A stretch of DNA of 64,000 bases from Faecalibacterium taiwanense (GTDB lineage: Bacteria > Bacillota > Clostridia > Oscillospirales > Ruminococcaceae): contig NZ_CP155552.1 in assembly GCF_036632915.2 (NCBI RefSeq), forward strand, positions 1,860,001 to 1,924,000, given 5' to 3'. Positions 28,511-37,262 of this stretch are shown here, piece by piece. How positions within the stretch are numbered: the stretch's first letter is position 1; each line of letters begins with the position of its first letter. Below the pieces are notes generated by a model. It was not told the DNA's origin. It saw nothing but the letters and a program-made list of their open reading frames with translations, and did no database searches. A program made the position numbers and the translations under genes.

Positions 28511-28795
28511 AAAAAAGCTCCGTCCCCTGCCCGATTTCTCAGGCAAAAGGGACGAAGCTGTTGATTCTTAGCTCCGCGGTACCACCCGGTTTCCACCCGT
28601 GCACAGATGCCGGGCGGCTCTCAGAACGCCGTAACGGGGCGTGGCCGTTCTGTACTACTGCTGTTTCGCACAGACCGCTCAGGAGCGAACTTCAGCACAG
28701 ATACACCCGGAAGCCCTCTCAGCCGGTGAAGCTTCTCTCTTTGCCGTGTACGCCATACCTACTCTCTCCGTCGCTGCGTTTGGGAGTATTCAGGT
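28511..28795 (-). promoter_or_regulatory. T-box riboswitch (tRNA-Phe) upstream of pheST
   Basis: On the reverse strand the conserved T-box GGGTGGTACCGCGGAGCT lies at 28587-28570, in the antiterminator that reads the uncharged tRNA acceptor end. A terminator follows at 28559-28511 (GCTTCGTCCCTTTTGCCTG..., then TTTTTT). Upstream, Stem I holds a TTC codon at 28689-28687 (context GAAGTTCGCTC), a good specifier for Phe. The 5' limit near 28795 is approximate. The switch makes pheST respond to phenylalanine starvation. Confidence 0.93.
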
Positions 28796-28905
28796 TTTAT
28801 AACCAAGAGCTATGTTACCACATTTCGGGACAGTTTGCAAGGGCTGTGCAGTCACTTTCCGCAAAAGTCGCGTTCGTTGGAGGTTTTTTCACAAAGCCGC
28901 AGCCA

Positions 28906-30576
28906 TTATGAATCGTTTATGTCATCCATTATGAGCTGAAACAATTCTCCCAGGTCAATTAGTGGCGCAAACTCTTTATCAACTTTGTAATCATCTGAAA
29001 TTTTTACCACGACCACACCGTCGATCTGCTGGATATATCCTTCCTGCGGATAGACTGGCATCTGTTCCAGCTCTGTTCTGCTGTACAGTTCCCCGTACTG
29101 TTCCACCGAGCAATGCTTGAGTTTTGCCGGAGTAATATCCCTGAAAACCGCTTTCCAAGACGCTCTGGCCGAGTAATCGTTCAGCCAGAAGCGGCCCATC
29201 TGCGCATACGGATTTGCATAGAGGTAATACTCCCTCTTCATAAAACTGGAGTTCGAGCTGGGTCTGCCCACAAACAGTACCGGCAGCTGCTCGTTATCGT
29301 CAAAATATCCGCTGCTCATCAGGTCGTCCGCGATGTGATTCGACATGCTCTTGAGTGTTTTCCTTCCCTCATACATAGCTTCCTGATCGATCACGGCAGA
29401 GCAGATATTGCCATAGACGACCAAAACCGCAAGTACTACAGCCCCTGTCCGGGCAGCACGTACATACTTTTTTACCATAGGCTGATTTGTGCGCGTCCCT
29501 TCAAGCAGCAGCAGACATACCGGCACGAACAGATTCAATCCTTCGCCCATCTGCAAAAGCCAGACCGCCTCGCTTGTGATCAGCATGATGGCATTGCACA
29601 TGATGGGCAAAACGATCAGCGTTGCCACTCCCAGAAGGATATATTCCCAATTTTTCCGGTGAAGCATTTTTCTGAAGCGGTTCAGCAGTCCGATGCTCAG
29701 CGCCAGAAATACCAAAACGAAAAAGCCCACCGGCTGCAGAATGTTATGCCGATAGTAATTCTGAAAAAAGTAAGCTCCAAACAGTTGGTAGGTCTCTGCA
29801 ATGGCATTGGGCAGATTTTTCAGTATAGAAAGTACCGAAACATCCGCTCCTCCATTATAACTTGCCATCTGCCATCCACATGCCCATACGATCAGCTTTG
29901 TGAGCAGGAAATACAAAACCATTCCTGCAGCTGCGCTGCAAAGACTTCTTCCAATGTGGGCATGGACCTTTTCTCTGTCCACATTGCGGAACAGAAGCAG
30001 CAGAAGATATGTCAGCAGGAGCAGACAAAAGTTATCAAGGCTCGTCTGATAGCACGCAAGGCTCATGACCAGAAGCAGTGCTCCCTGTACGACCGCTTTT
30101 CTAAAATCTGCGGCACGAACCACACGCTCTGCCGCCAGAACGGAAAACAAAAATGAGCAGCCAAACACCGGCGACTGAAACCGATATGACAGCTGTATTC
30201 CAGTGACCGTGCTGGCCAGAACAGCCATACCCGCCAGATAGGTCACGACAGAATCCTTCTCTGTAAAAAACTTCCGAAGCAGGGTAACAGCCAGCGCCGA
30301 CATGGAAAGCATCAGCAATGAATTGAAAGGTTCCGTCTGGATGCCAAACCGCAGCGCATCGATCACCGGCCAGAGCCATCGGCCCGTGACTACCTGCCAA
30401 TAGCCGCCGAAGAACCATGTATTGTTCCACAATCCGTCAAATGTATTGGTCAGCCGCTGGCTGATCAGCAGGAAAAACACTACCGCCGAAAACAGCAGCA
30501 TCACCAGAAAATATCTTAGATCCGATATATCCAGCCCAAGGTCGTCCGGTTTCTGTACATCGATTTTTTCTTTCAT
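28906..30576 (-). CDS. GtrII-like membrane glucosyltransferase
   Basis: This gene encodes about 556 residues. The first 380 residues form 10-12 hydrophobic helices with the GtrII (PF14264) pattern LTNTFDGLWNN...GRWLWPVIDALRFGIQTEPFN near residues 45-85. A soluble C-terminal domain of about 170 residues follows (IDQEAMYEGRKTLKSMSNHIA, FVGRPSSNSSFMKREYYLYAN). The family moves glucose from a lipid carrier onto surface polysaccharides or teichoic acids on the outer face. The start at 30576 (MKEKIDVQKPDD) has GGAG at 9 bases. A start 5 codons earlier is possible. A frameshifted paralog lies just upstream in the same direction. Confidence 0.82.
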   Translation of the reverse strand: MKEKIDVQKPDDLGLDISDLRYFLVMLLFSAVVFFLLISQRLTNTFDGLWNNTWFFGGYWQVVTGRWLWPVIDALRFGIQTEPFNSLLMLSMSALAVTLLRKFFTEKDSVVTYLAGMAVLASTVTGIQLSYRFQSPVFGCSFLFSVLAAERVVRAADFRKAVVQGALLLVMSLACYQTSLDNFCLLLLTYLLLLLFRNVDREKVHAHIGRSLCSAAAGMVLYFLLTKLIVWACGWQMASYNGGADVSVLSILKNLPNAIAETYQLFGAYFFQNYYRHNILQPVGFFVLVFLALSIGLLNRFRKMLHRKNWEYILLGVATLIVLPIMCNAIMLITSEAVWLLQMGEGLNLFVPVCLLLLEGTRTNQPMVKKYVRAARTGAVVLAVLVVYGNICSAVIDQEAMYEGRKTLKSMSNHIADDLMSSGYFDDNEQLPVLFVGRPSSNSSFMKREYYLYANPYAQMGRFWLNDYSARASWKAVFRDITPAKLKHCSVEQYGELYSRTELEQMPVYPQEGYIQQIDGVVVVKISDDYKVDKEFAPLIDLGELFQLIMDDINDS

Positions 30577-30622
30577 CGTTATTTTCTCCATCTGTCCCGT
30601 TTTATGTTCTCAGGCTCATTTG

Positions 30623-32247
30623 TTATTCATCGATCAGATAATCCTCTGAAATTTTGATCACATATACGCCGTCCATTTCCTGCATGGAGCCTTTCTCAGG
30701 GAATGTCGGCATTCGTTTGATTTCTTCTGTCCGGATCAGTTCGTCATATACCTCATCACTGCACAGCTCCAGCTGCATCGGTGTGAGGTCACGAAACACC
30801 GCATTCCATGAGTAGCGCATTGTGGCGGCATTTTCTTTTTCGAAAAGGCCCACCTGTGCGTAGTCGTTTGCATCCCAGTAGATAACATGTGTCCGGAACA
30901 GTGGGCTTGCACTGGGGCGGCCTACCAGCATCACTGGCAGTTTTTCCGGCAAATCATAATAGCCCTCTGCCACCAGCTCACCGGCCACAAGGTCCGCGAT
31001 TTGTTTTGTTGCCTTGCGTCCCTCATACATCGCCTGCTGATCGACCGCCGACATGAATACGCTCCCGTAAACGACAGCAGCCGCCGTAAGCAGGATCAGT
31101 GCTTTTTCTGCTTTATTCCAGCATTTGCGGAACGCATCACAGGCTGTTTTTCCTCCCGGCTGCTGTCCAATAGCCAGAAACAGACCGGCAGGAACAAGGC
31201 CAGACCTCCGGACATGGGAATATAAAACGACGCCTGCGAGGTTGCCACCATAAATACCGTGCACATCATGGGCAGCACCAGCAGCGCTGCTGTGCCATAG
31301 AAAGTGTTTTCCCAATCTTTCCGGCGTATGAGCCGAACCAGTCTGCACGCAAGCGCGGCACCCACCACACAAAAAATCAAAGCAAATACAACTGCAGTTT
31401 CCTGCAGCATATTGTGTTTTACAAGGGTACCAAAGAAATACCGATAAAAAAGCTCATAGCACTTTTCAACGCTGGAAGGAAGATTTTTCAGAATTCCAGA
31501 CACTGAAATATCTGCGCCACCCTGGTAATCGGCCATCGCCGTTCCCGTCGCCCACAGTGTAATCTTTAAGATCAGCAGATACAGCACTGCGCCGGATGCA
31601 GCACTTGCCAGGCTTTTGCAAATATATTCCCGAATCTTTTGTTTTTCTCCATTCTGGAAAAGTAGTAGGAGAAAATAGGCCAGCAGCACCAGACAGAAAC
31701 AGGCAAGGTTCGTCTGGTACAGGCCAAGGCTCAGTGCCAAAAGCACCGCTGCCGGCACAATGCTGCTTACGGCTGATTTTCCCCGGATCACGTGCTCTGT
31801 AGCCAGCATTGCAAAGAAAAACGAAAATCCGTACTCCGGTGCAATGAAGTGAAACGAAAGATAGCACCCGACCACAACATTGGAAACATAGCATAAACCT
31901 GCGAGCCAGTCAATGCAGGATGTTCTCATCCATGCCGGTTTGAAGAGCATATGAAGCCTGGTGACTCCAAGAGAAACCAGCACCAAGCACACCACCGCAT
32001 TGATGGGTTCTAGCTGCAGACTGAAACGCAGAAAACTGGTCACCAGCCAGAACCATCGTCCGTTGGAAAGCTCCCATGCTCCCGCCATGTACTCAGCCGT
32101 TGTCCACAGACCATCCACTGTGTTCGTCAGCTTCAAGCTGATCAGCGGAAAATAGACCATCACCGCAAAACCCAGCATCACACAGAAATATTTCTTATCC
32201 AACTCCCGCAGCCAGTGTCTGATATCTGCTTTTATTTTTACAAACAT
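30623..32247 (-). pseudogene. GtrII-like membrane glucosyltransferase, frameshifted
   Basis: This is a paralog of the gene at 28906. It carries LTNTVDGLWTTAEYMAGAWELSNGRWFW (in two parts) near the start, and its reading stops early at ...NAGIKQKKH. The -1 frame continues with the expected sequence (KAEKALILLTAAAVVYGSVF, AVDQQAMYEGRKATKQIADL, LVGRPSASPLFRTHVIYW). Restoring one A in the run of five A residues (reverse strand, 31107-31103) joins the two parts into one protein the size of its neighbour. The N-terminal part holds the helices and the distal part the soluble domain. The ATG at 32247 has GGAGAGG. Decay, run-length phase variation or an assembly error would all look like this. Confidence 0.8.
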
Positions 32248-32367
32248 GATATTCCTCTCCATCCATAAACTTCTGCTTTTCAGTATATCAAACTCTTCCA
32301 CATGGTTCAATAAAAAATTCCCTGCCGGGCAGTCGGCAGAGGATCTTGCGTATTTTTCCAGAGTGCT

Positions 32368-33549
32368 TTATTTTGCCACGATTTCTGCAGCCAGAGCATC
32401 CATCTGGGCTTCTGCGGCGGCATTGGCGGCAGAACGGATGGTGACCACATTCTCACAGACCGTGATGTTCTTCATGCTTTCCAGCTCGGCGCGCATGAGC
32501 TTTGCGGCCATAGGTGCCCATGTGCCATTCTCCATCAGACCCACCGTGCGGTTCTGGAAGCTCTTGGTCTTGAGGTGGGTCAGCAGATTTTCCATCGGCG
32601 GGAAGAGGAAGCCGTCGTAGGTGGCGCAGGCCAGCACGATCTTTCCGCAGCGGAAGGCTTCGGTGACAGCATAGGACACATCGGTGCGGGTCAGGTCCAC
32701 CTCCACGACCTTTGCGCCCTTTGCACGCAGCTTTTCTGCCATGAGGTGGGCTGCTGCACGGGTGTGGCCGTGGATGGAAGCACTTGCCACAAGGATCTTT
32801 TCCGGCTCCTCGGGCTTGTAGCTGGACCAGATGTCGTAGTAGTTCAGGTACTTGCCCAGATCTCCGGTCAGCACCGGGCCGTGCAGCGGGCAAATGGTCT
32901 GGATGTCCAGAGCCGCGGCCTTTTTCAGCAGCGCCTGCACCTGCGGGCCGTATTTCCCCACGATGTTCAGGTAGTAGCGGCGGGCTTCGCTGGCCCAGTC
33001 GGCCTTTTCGTCAAACTTTGCCACAGCGCCAAAGCGACCGAAGCCATCCGCGGAGAACAGCACCTTTTCGGTGGATTCATAGCTGACCATGACCTCCGGC
33101 CAGTGCACCATGGGGGCAAACACAAAGGTCAGGGTGTGGGTGCCAAGGCTCAGGCTCTCGCCGTCCTTCACCACCACGCGGCGCTCCTTTGCCACAGCAT
33201 CAGCACCAAAGAACTGATCCATATACAGGAAAGTCTTGGCGTTGCCCACCACCTGCATCTCAGGATAGAGTGCCGCCAGCTTTGCAATGTTGGCACCGTG
33301 GTCCGGCTCCATGTGGGAGACCACCAGATAATCCGGCTTACGGCCTGCCAGAGCTTCGGTCAGGTTTTCCAGCCACGGCTCGGTAGCGCGGGCATCCACC
33401 GTGTCCAGAACGGCGGTCTTTTCGTCCAGAATGACATAGGAATTATAGCTCACGCCGGTGGGCACCGGATACTGGCTCTCGAAGAGGTCGATGGTGGTAT
33501 CATCCACGCCAACGCCCAAAATGGCTTCACTGATCTTGTTTACGCTCAT
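32368..33549 (-). CDS. fprA: Flavodiiron protein (FprA/ROO family)
   Basis: This 393-residue enzyme reduces O2 to water (or NO) and protects anaerobes. Residues 1-250 form a metallo-beta-lactamase-like domain with the diiron ligands in SHMEPDHGANI (H-x-E-x-D-H) and further ligands around MVHWPEVM and FSADGFG. Residues 255-393 form a flavodoxin domain that binds FMN (ILVASASIHGHTRAAAHLMAEKL). No rubredoxin extension is present. The ATG has AAGGAGA upstream. It appears monocistronic, with its own promoter. Confidence 0.93.
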   Translation of the reverse strand: MSVNKISEAILGVGVDDTTIDLFESQYPVPTGVSYNSYVILDEKTAVLDTVDARATEPWLENLTEALAGRKPDYLVVSHMEPDHGANIAKLAALYPEMQVVGNAKTFLYMDQFFGADAVAKERRVVVKDGESLSLGTHTLTFVFAPMVHWPEVMVSYESTEKVLFSADGFGRFGAVAKFDEKADWASEARRYYLNIVGKYGPQVQALLKKAAALDIQTICPLHGPVLTGDLGKYLNYYDIWSSYKPEEPEKILVASASIHGHTRAAAHLMAEKLRAKGAKVVEVDLTRTDVSYAVTEAFRCGKIVLACATYDGFLFPPMENLLTHLKTKSFQNRTVGLMENGTWAPMAAKLMRAELESMKNITVCENVVTIRSAANAAAEAQMDALAAEIVAK

Positions 33550-33623
33550 AATGCTCGGTCTCCTTATTTATATTTTTATGCAGTGCCGCGTTTCTGCGGC
33601 GGTTGTTTCTGAGAACAGTTCCT

Positions 33624-33652
33624 ATCATACCACATCGTCAGAAAAATCGCAA
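33624..33652 (-). promoter_or_regulatory. Promoter of the flavodiiron protein gene
   Basis: On the reverse strand TTGCGA (33652-33647) and TATGAT (33629-33624) have a 17-base spacer, about 75 bases before the ATG. Confidence 0.7.
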
Positions 33653-33678
33653 GGGATAACGTGGGAATATTCTGCACA

Positions 33679-35016
33679 TCAGAGCTCTTCCCCATTCTCC
33701 GGCAGACGTGCCGCCACCGGTTTGCCCGGCTCAGCATCCAGTTCCAGCAGAGCGGCAGCAGCGCTTTCGTCCATGGTCTGCACCGCGCGCAGCTTGCGGC
33801 TGATGGCACGGCTGCGCACGCCAATGAGATTATCCAGCTCTTCGTCGGTCTGGCGCAGGCGCTGCTGCATCTTGGAAAGTCCCTGCCCGAACTTGTCAAA
33901 TTCGGTCTTCACCGCACCCAGCAGCTGCCATACCTCACCGGAGCGCTTCTGGATGGCAAGGGTCTTGAAGCCCATCTGCAGGCTGTTGAGCAGCGCTGCC
34001 ATGGTGCTGGGGCCTGCAATGTTCACCTGATAGTCCCGCTGCAGCACTTCCAGCAGGCCCGCGTTCACCACCTCGGCATACAAACCCTCGAAGGGCAGGA
34101 ACAGGATGCCGAACGCCGTGGTGTAGGGCGGCTCCACATATTTTTCCCGGATGTCCTTGGCCTCGGCCCGCAGCACCAGCTCCAGTGCGTGGCGGGCGTT
34201 CTCCACGGCCTGTGCGTCGCCGGATGCCTGCGCATCCTGTAAATGGGCATAGGTGTCGCCGGGGAACTTGGAGTCGATGGGCAGCCACACCGTGCCGCCG
34301 TCCGCGCCGGGCATCCGGATGGCGTACTCCACCCGCTGGGTGCTGCCCGGAATGGTGGCCACGTTGGTGTCGTACTGTTCCGGGGCAAGGATCTCTTCCA
34401 GAATGGCTCCCAGCTGGATCTCACCCAGAATACCGCGGGTCTTCACACCGGAAAGCACCTGTTTCAGCCCGCCCACATCAGCGGCAAGGTTCTGCATTTC
34501 GCCAAGACCCTTGTACACCTGTTCCAGCTGGTCGTTCACCGCCTTGAAGCTTTCGGTCACCCGCTTCTGCAATGCATCCTGCAGCTGTTCGTCCACCGTA
34601 TGGCGGATCTCGTCCAGCTTCTGGGCGTTCTGGGCCTGCAGGGCAGTCATGCCCTCGGCAAGGGTGCGGCGCATCTCTTCCAGCTTGCGGGCGTTGGAGG
34701 CTTCCAGCCCCTGCAGGCGCTGCTCCATGGTCTGCTGCTGAGTGCCCTGCCCTGCGGCAAGGGCGGTGCTCATGCTCTGCACCGAGGCCTGCAGCGTTTC
34801 ACTGATGTGGCCCATAGCGGCAAGGTTCTGCTGCGCCATCTCTGCCAGCTTCGCGTCCATCTGGCGGTTCTGCGCTTCCAGCTGCTGACGCAGCCATTCC
34901 TTCCGTTCTGCATCGTCCCGGTTTGCGGCAGGCTTTGCCGAGCGGTACAGCAGCAGGGCCATCATCAGGCAGATGGCCACCAGAAGCACCGTGTAAAGAA
35001 ACGCTAAAAATTCCAT
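33679..35016 (-). CDS. rmuC: DNA recombination protein RmuC
   Basis: This 445-residue protein has one N-terminal membrane helix (FLAFLYTVLLVAICLMMALLL). A long coiled coil follows, about 30-165, with repeats such as LAEMAQQNLAAMG and NARKLEEMRRTLAEG. The RmuC nuclease-like core spans about 175-375: VLSGVKTRGILGEIQLGAIL, WLPIDSKFPGDTYAHL and ILFLPFEGLYAEVV. The family limits inversions at short repeats. Its catalysis is unproven. The ATG at 35016 follows AGGAGA. An upstream 13-residue extension has no ribosome site. Confidence 0.93.
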   Translation of the reverse strand: MEFLAFLYTVLLVAICLMMALLLYRSAKPAANRDDAERKEWLRQQLEAQNRQMDAKLAEMAQQNLAAMGHISETLQASVQSMSTALAAGQGTQQQTMEQRLQGLEASNARKLEEMRRTLAEGMTALQAQNAQKLDEIRHTVDEQLQDALQKRVTESFKAVNDQLEQVYKGLGEMQNLAADVGGLKQVLSGVKTRGILGEIQLGAILEEILAPEQYDTNVATIPGSTQRVEYAIRMPGADGGTVWLPIDSKFPGDTYAHLQDAQASGDAQAVENARHALELVLRAEAKDIREKYVEPPYTTAFGILFLPFEGLYAEVVNAGLLEVLQRDYQVNIAGPSTMAALLNSLQMGFKTLAIQKRSGEVWQLLGAVKTEFDKFGQGLSKMQQRLRQTDEELDNLIGVRSRAISRKLRAVQTMDESAAAALLELDAEPGKPVAARLPENGEEL

Positions 35017-35078
35017 AATGTCTCCTATTGCAAAATCCGGGCTGTGCAGCTGCAAAGCCCGGATCTGCGTACTTTATA

Positions 35079-36149
35079 TTATTTTGTCTGTTCTTCCCAG
35101 AAGGCAGCGGCTTCGTCCAGCCAGCCATCCGCAGCCGTGCCGCGGCCAAGGCCGATGCCATGGGCTGCGTGGTCATATACCACTTCTTTGTAAGGTACGC
35201 CATGCGCGGCCATTGCCTTGCTGAGGGCCGGCCCCTGCAGCGGCCAGCACAGCAGGTTCAAGGTCAGGTCATCCCTGCCATACCAGAAGTACACCGGCGG
35301 ATAGTCCTCTGTGATCAGGTCGGCAAGGCTGTATTCATAGTAGAACCGGCCGCACACAAAGGGGTCGATGCCCACACGGTAGATCGGTGTGATCTCGGAA
35401 AACTGCACGATGGGATACGCCAGGATCACTGCGCCGGGCTTGGGCAGGCCATAGTTTTTATAGCCCAGAGCGTCCGATGCAAACAGGCCCGCCAGATGTC
35501 CGCCGGAAGAATAGCCGATCAGGGCGTAGCTTTCCGTCTGCACGCCGAACTGCTGTGCGTGGCCGATGATGTACTTCACCGCCCGTGCAATGTCCTCTAT
35601 GGGTCCGTTGTTGTCGTTATCCGGGTAGGCGCGGTAGCGCATCACGAACACCGCATAGCCTTTCTGGTGCAGCTGGTAAGCTGTGGAGATGCACTCCTTT
35701 AACTCTGCCGTGCGGTTTAGGATGTTGCCGGAGAGCACCAGCGCATACTTTGCATCCGGCGTGCTGGCCGGGTAGTAATAGAACTCCGCATTGTTGCGGG
35801 AGCTGTCCTCGGCGATCTCCTGCTCCGAGTAGAGCTTATAGGTGATCTGCACGCCCGCATTGTAATTGCGGATGAGCAGGTTCAGACCATCGGCACAATC
35901 CTGTGCCACATGGCTGCTCACATATTTTTCCAGCGTCTGGTCATTGCACCAGTCCTCGGTGCCGGGCAGGTTCTGCTCCTTGGAATAGGTCCAAACGCCT
36001 GCGCCAAGGATGCTGGGGTTCGAGCGGATCTCGCCCATGGTGGTCTGCGGCGTGATATCCGGCTCGCCATACTCTGCTGCAAATGCGGGCAGCGCCATCA
36101 TCAGCAGCAGACAGATACAGGCTGCTGCGGTGCATATCCTGTGTTTCAA
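35079..36149 (-). CDS. Secreted alpha/beta hydrolase, tandem copy 3
   Basis: This 356-residue protein has a Sec signal peptide (about 1-24, cleaved after AFA) and a family-specific N-terminal segment (ITPQTTMGEIRSNPSILGAG). The alpha/beta-hydrolase fold follows. The nucleophile Ser lies in IGYSSGGHLAG, an acid is likely in FWYGRDDL, and His in YDHAAHGIG. It resembles carbohydrate or lipid esterases of the BD-FAE/acetyl-esterase group. The substrate is unknown. The start is a TTG at 36149, backed by AAAGGAG. No ATG with a ribosome site exists near the signal peptide. It is last of three homologous genes with gaps of 15-21 bases, so all are probably one operon. Confidence 0.8.
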   Translation of the reverse strand: MKHRICTAAACICLLLMMALPAFAAEYGEPDITPQTTMGEIRSNPSILGAGVWTYSKEQNLPGTEDWCNDQTLEKYVSSHVAQDCADGLNLLIRNYNAGVQITYKLYSEQEIAEDSSRNNAEFYYYPASTPDAKYALVLSGNILNRTAELKECISTAYQLHQKGYAVFVMRYRAYPDNDNNGPIEDIARAVKYIIGHAQQFGVQTESYALIGYSSGGHLAGLFASDALGYKNYGLPKPGAVILAYPIVQFSEITPIYRVGIDPFVCGRFYYEYSLADLITEDYPPVYFWYGRDDLTLNLLCWPLQGPALSKAMAAHGVPYKEVVYDHAAHGIGLGRGTAADGWLDEAAAFWEEQTK

Positions 36150-36164
36150 CTCAACATCTCCTTT

Positions 36165-37241
36165 TCAGCCGACCTGTTCCTCCCAGAAGGCAACTGCTTC
36201 ATTCAGCCAGCCCTCCGCATCGGTGCCCTTGCCTGCGGCCACTGCATGGGGAGCATCATCATACACATGGTAGATATGCGTCACATGGTTGCGGGCCAGT
36301 GCCTTTTCCAGCACAGGCCCCTGCGCCGACCAGCACATGGTCATAAGGGTCATGTCGTTTTTGCCGTACCAGTGATAGGTAGGCGGGTAATCCGGTGTGA
36401 TGTAATCAGACAATGTCATTTTATAATACCGCTGCTTGCACACGCCGGGGTCCAGCAGGATATTATAGACCGGTTTGAACTCCAGGAAGGTGTTTACCGG
36501 GTAGCCCAGCAGCATGGCACCGGGCTTTGGCAGGCCGTAATTTTTGTAGCCCACCGCGTCGGTGCCGAACAGTCCGGCGATCTGCCCGCCTGAGGAATAA
36601 CTTACAATGGCATAATCCTCCGCCTGCACGCCAAACTGTCCTGCATGTTCCGTGATGTATTGCACCGCGCGGACCACATCCTGCAGCGGCGCATTGTTGG
36701 AAGCCTTCATGCCGATGCGGTAGCGCAGCACGAACACCGGGTAGCCCATTTCGTGCAGGTTCCATGCAGTGGAAATGCCCTCGCGGATCTCCGCACTGAC
36801 CACGATCGCATTACCGCCGATCACCAGCGCATATTTCTGGTTTGCCTGCGCCCCTTCTGCCGGCAGATAATACAGTTCCACACCGTCCCGGCTGGTATCC
36901 TGCGCGATCTCCTCCGCCGTATAAAGCGGGAAGGTCACCCGCTGCCCAGCGTTATAGGTGCGGATCAGATAGTTCAGTCCATCCGCCGCATCCTGTGCCG
37001 TCCAGTGATTGGAAAGGCAGCTCAGCGGCTGCGCGTCCCAGTACATCCGGTCCAGCACACGGTCCTGATCCAGCGAGTAGGTGTAGATGCCCGCACCCAC
37101 AACGCTGGGGTTGGAGCGGATCTCTGCCATTTTGGTGCGCGGTGTGATGTTGGCCTGACCAAGCTCCTCCGCAAACGCCGGCTGTGCCAGCAGGATCATC
37201 AGGCCAATACCAAACATCACCGTGCGCAATCGATTTCTCAC
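36165..37241 (-). CDS. Secreted alpha/beta hydrolase, tandem copy 2
   Basis: This 358-residue paralog has a signal peptide ending AFAEE and the shared segment ITPRTKMAEIRSNPSVVGAG. Its nucleophile motif is VSYSSGGQIAG, with Tyr instead of the Phe or Tyr-Gly form around the Ser found in its neighbours (GYSSGG and GFSSGG). The loss of the first Gly of G-x-S-x-G may alter activity. The acid is likely in WYGKNDM and His in YDDAPHAVA. The start is GTG at 37241 with GGGGGA upstream. The middle gene of the three, it is about as far from either neighbour in sequence as they are from each other. Confidence 0.8.
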   Translation of the reverse strand: MRNRLRTVMFGIGLMILLAQPAFAEELGQANITPRTKMAEIRSNPSVVGAGIYTYSLDQDRVLDRMYWDAQPLSCLSNHWTAQDAADGLNYLIRTYNAGQRVTFPLYTAEEIAQDTSRDGVELYYLPAEGAQANQKYALVIGGNAIVVSAEIREGISTAWNLHEMGYPVFVLRYRIGMKASNNAPLQDVVRAVQYITEHAGQFGVQAEDYAIVSYSSGGQIAGLFGTDAVGYKNYGLPKPGAMLLGYPVNTFLEFKPVYNILLDPGVCKQRYYKMTLSDYITPDYPPTYHWYGKNDMTLMTMCWSAQGPVLEKALARNHVTHIYHVYDDAPHAVAAGKGTDAEGWLNEAVAFWEEQVG

Positions 37242-37262
37242 AGCAATCCCCCGTTTATCTCT

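Noticed and set aside
31103..31107. Programmed -1 ribosomal frameshift in the glucosyltransferase gene
   Set aside because: The sequence CAGAAAAAGC does not fit an X-XXY-YYZ slippery heptamer in the zero frame, and no clear pseudoknot was seen. A run-length change is simpler.
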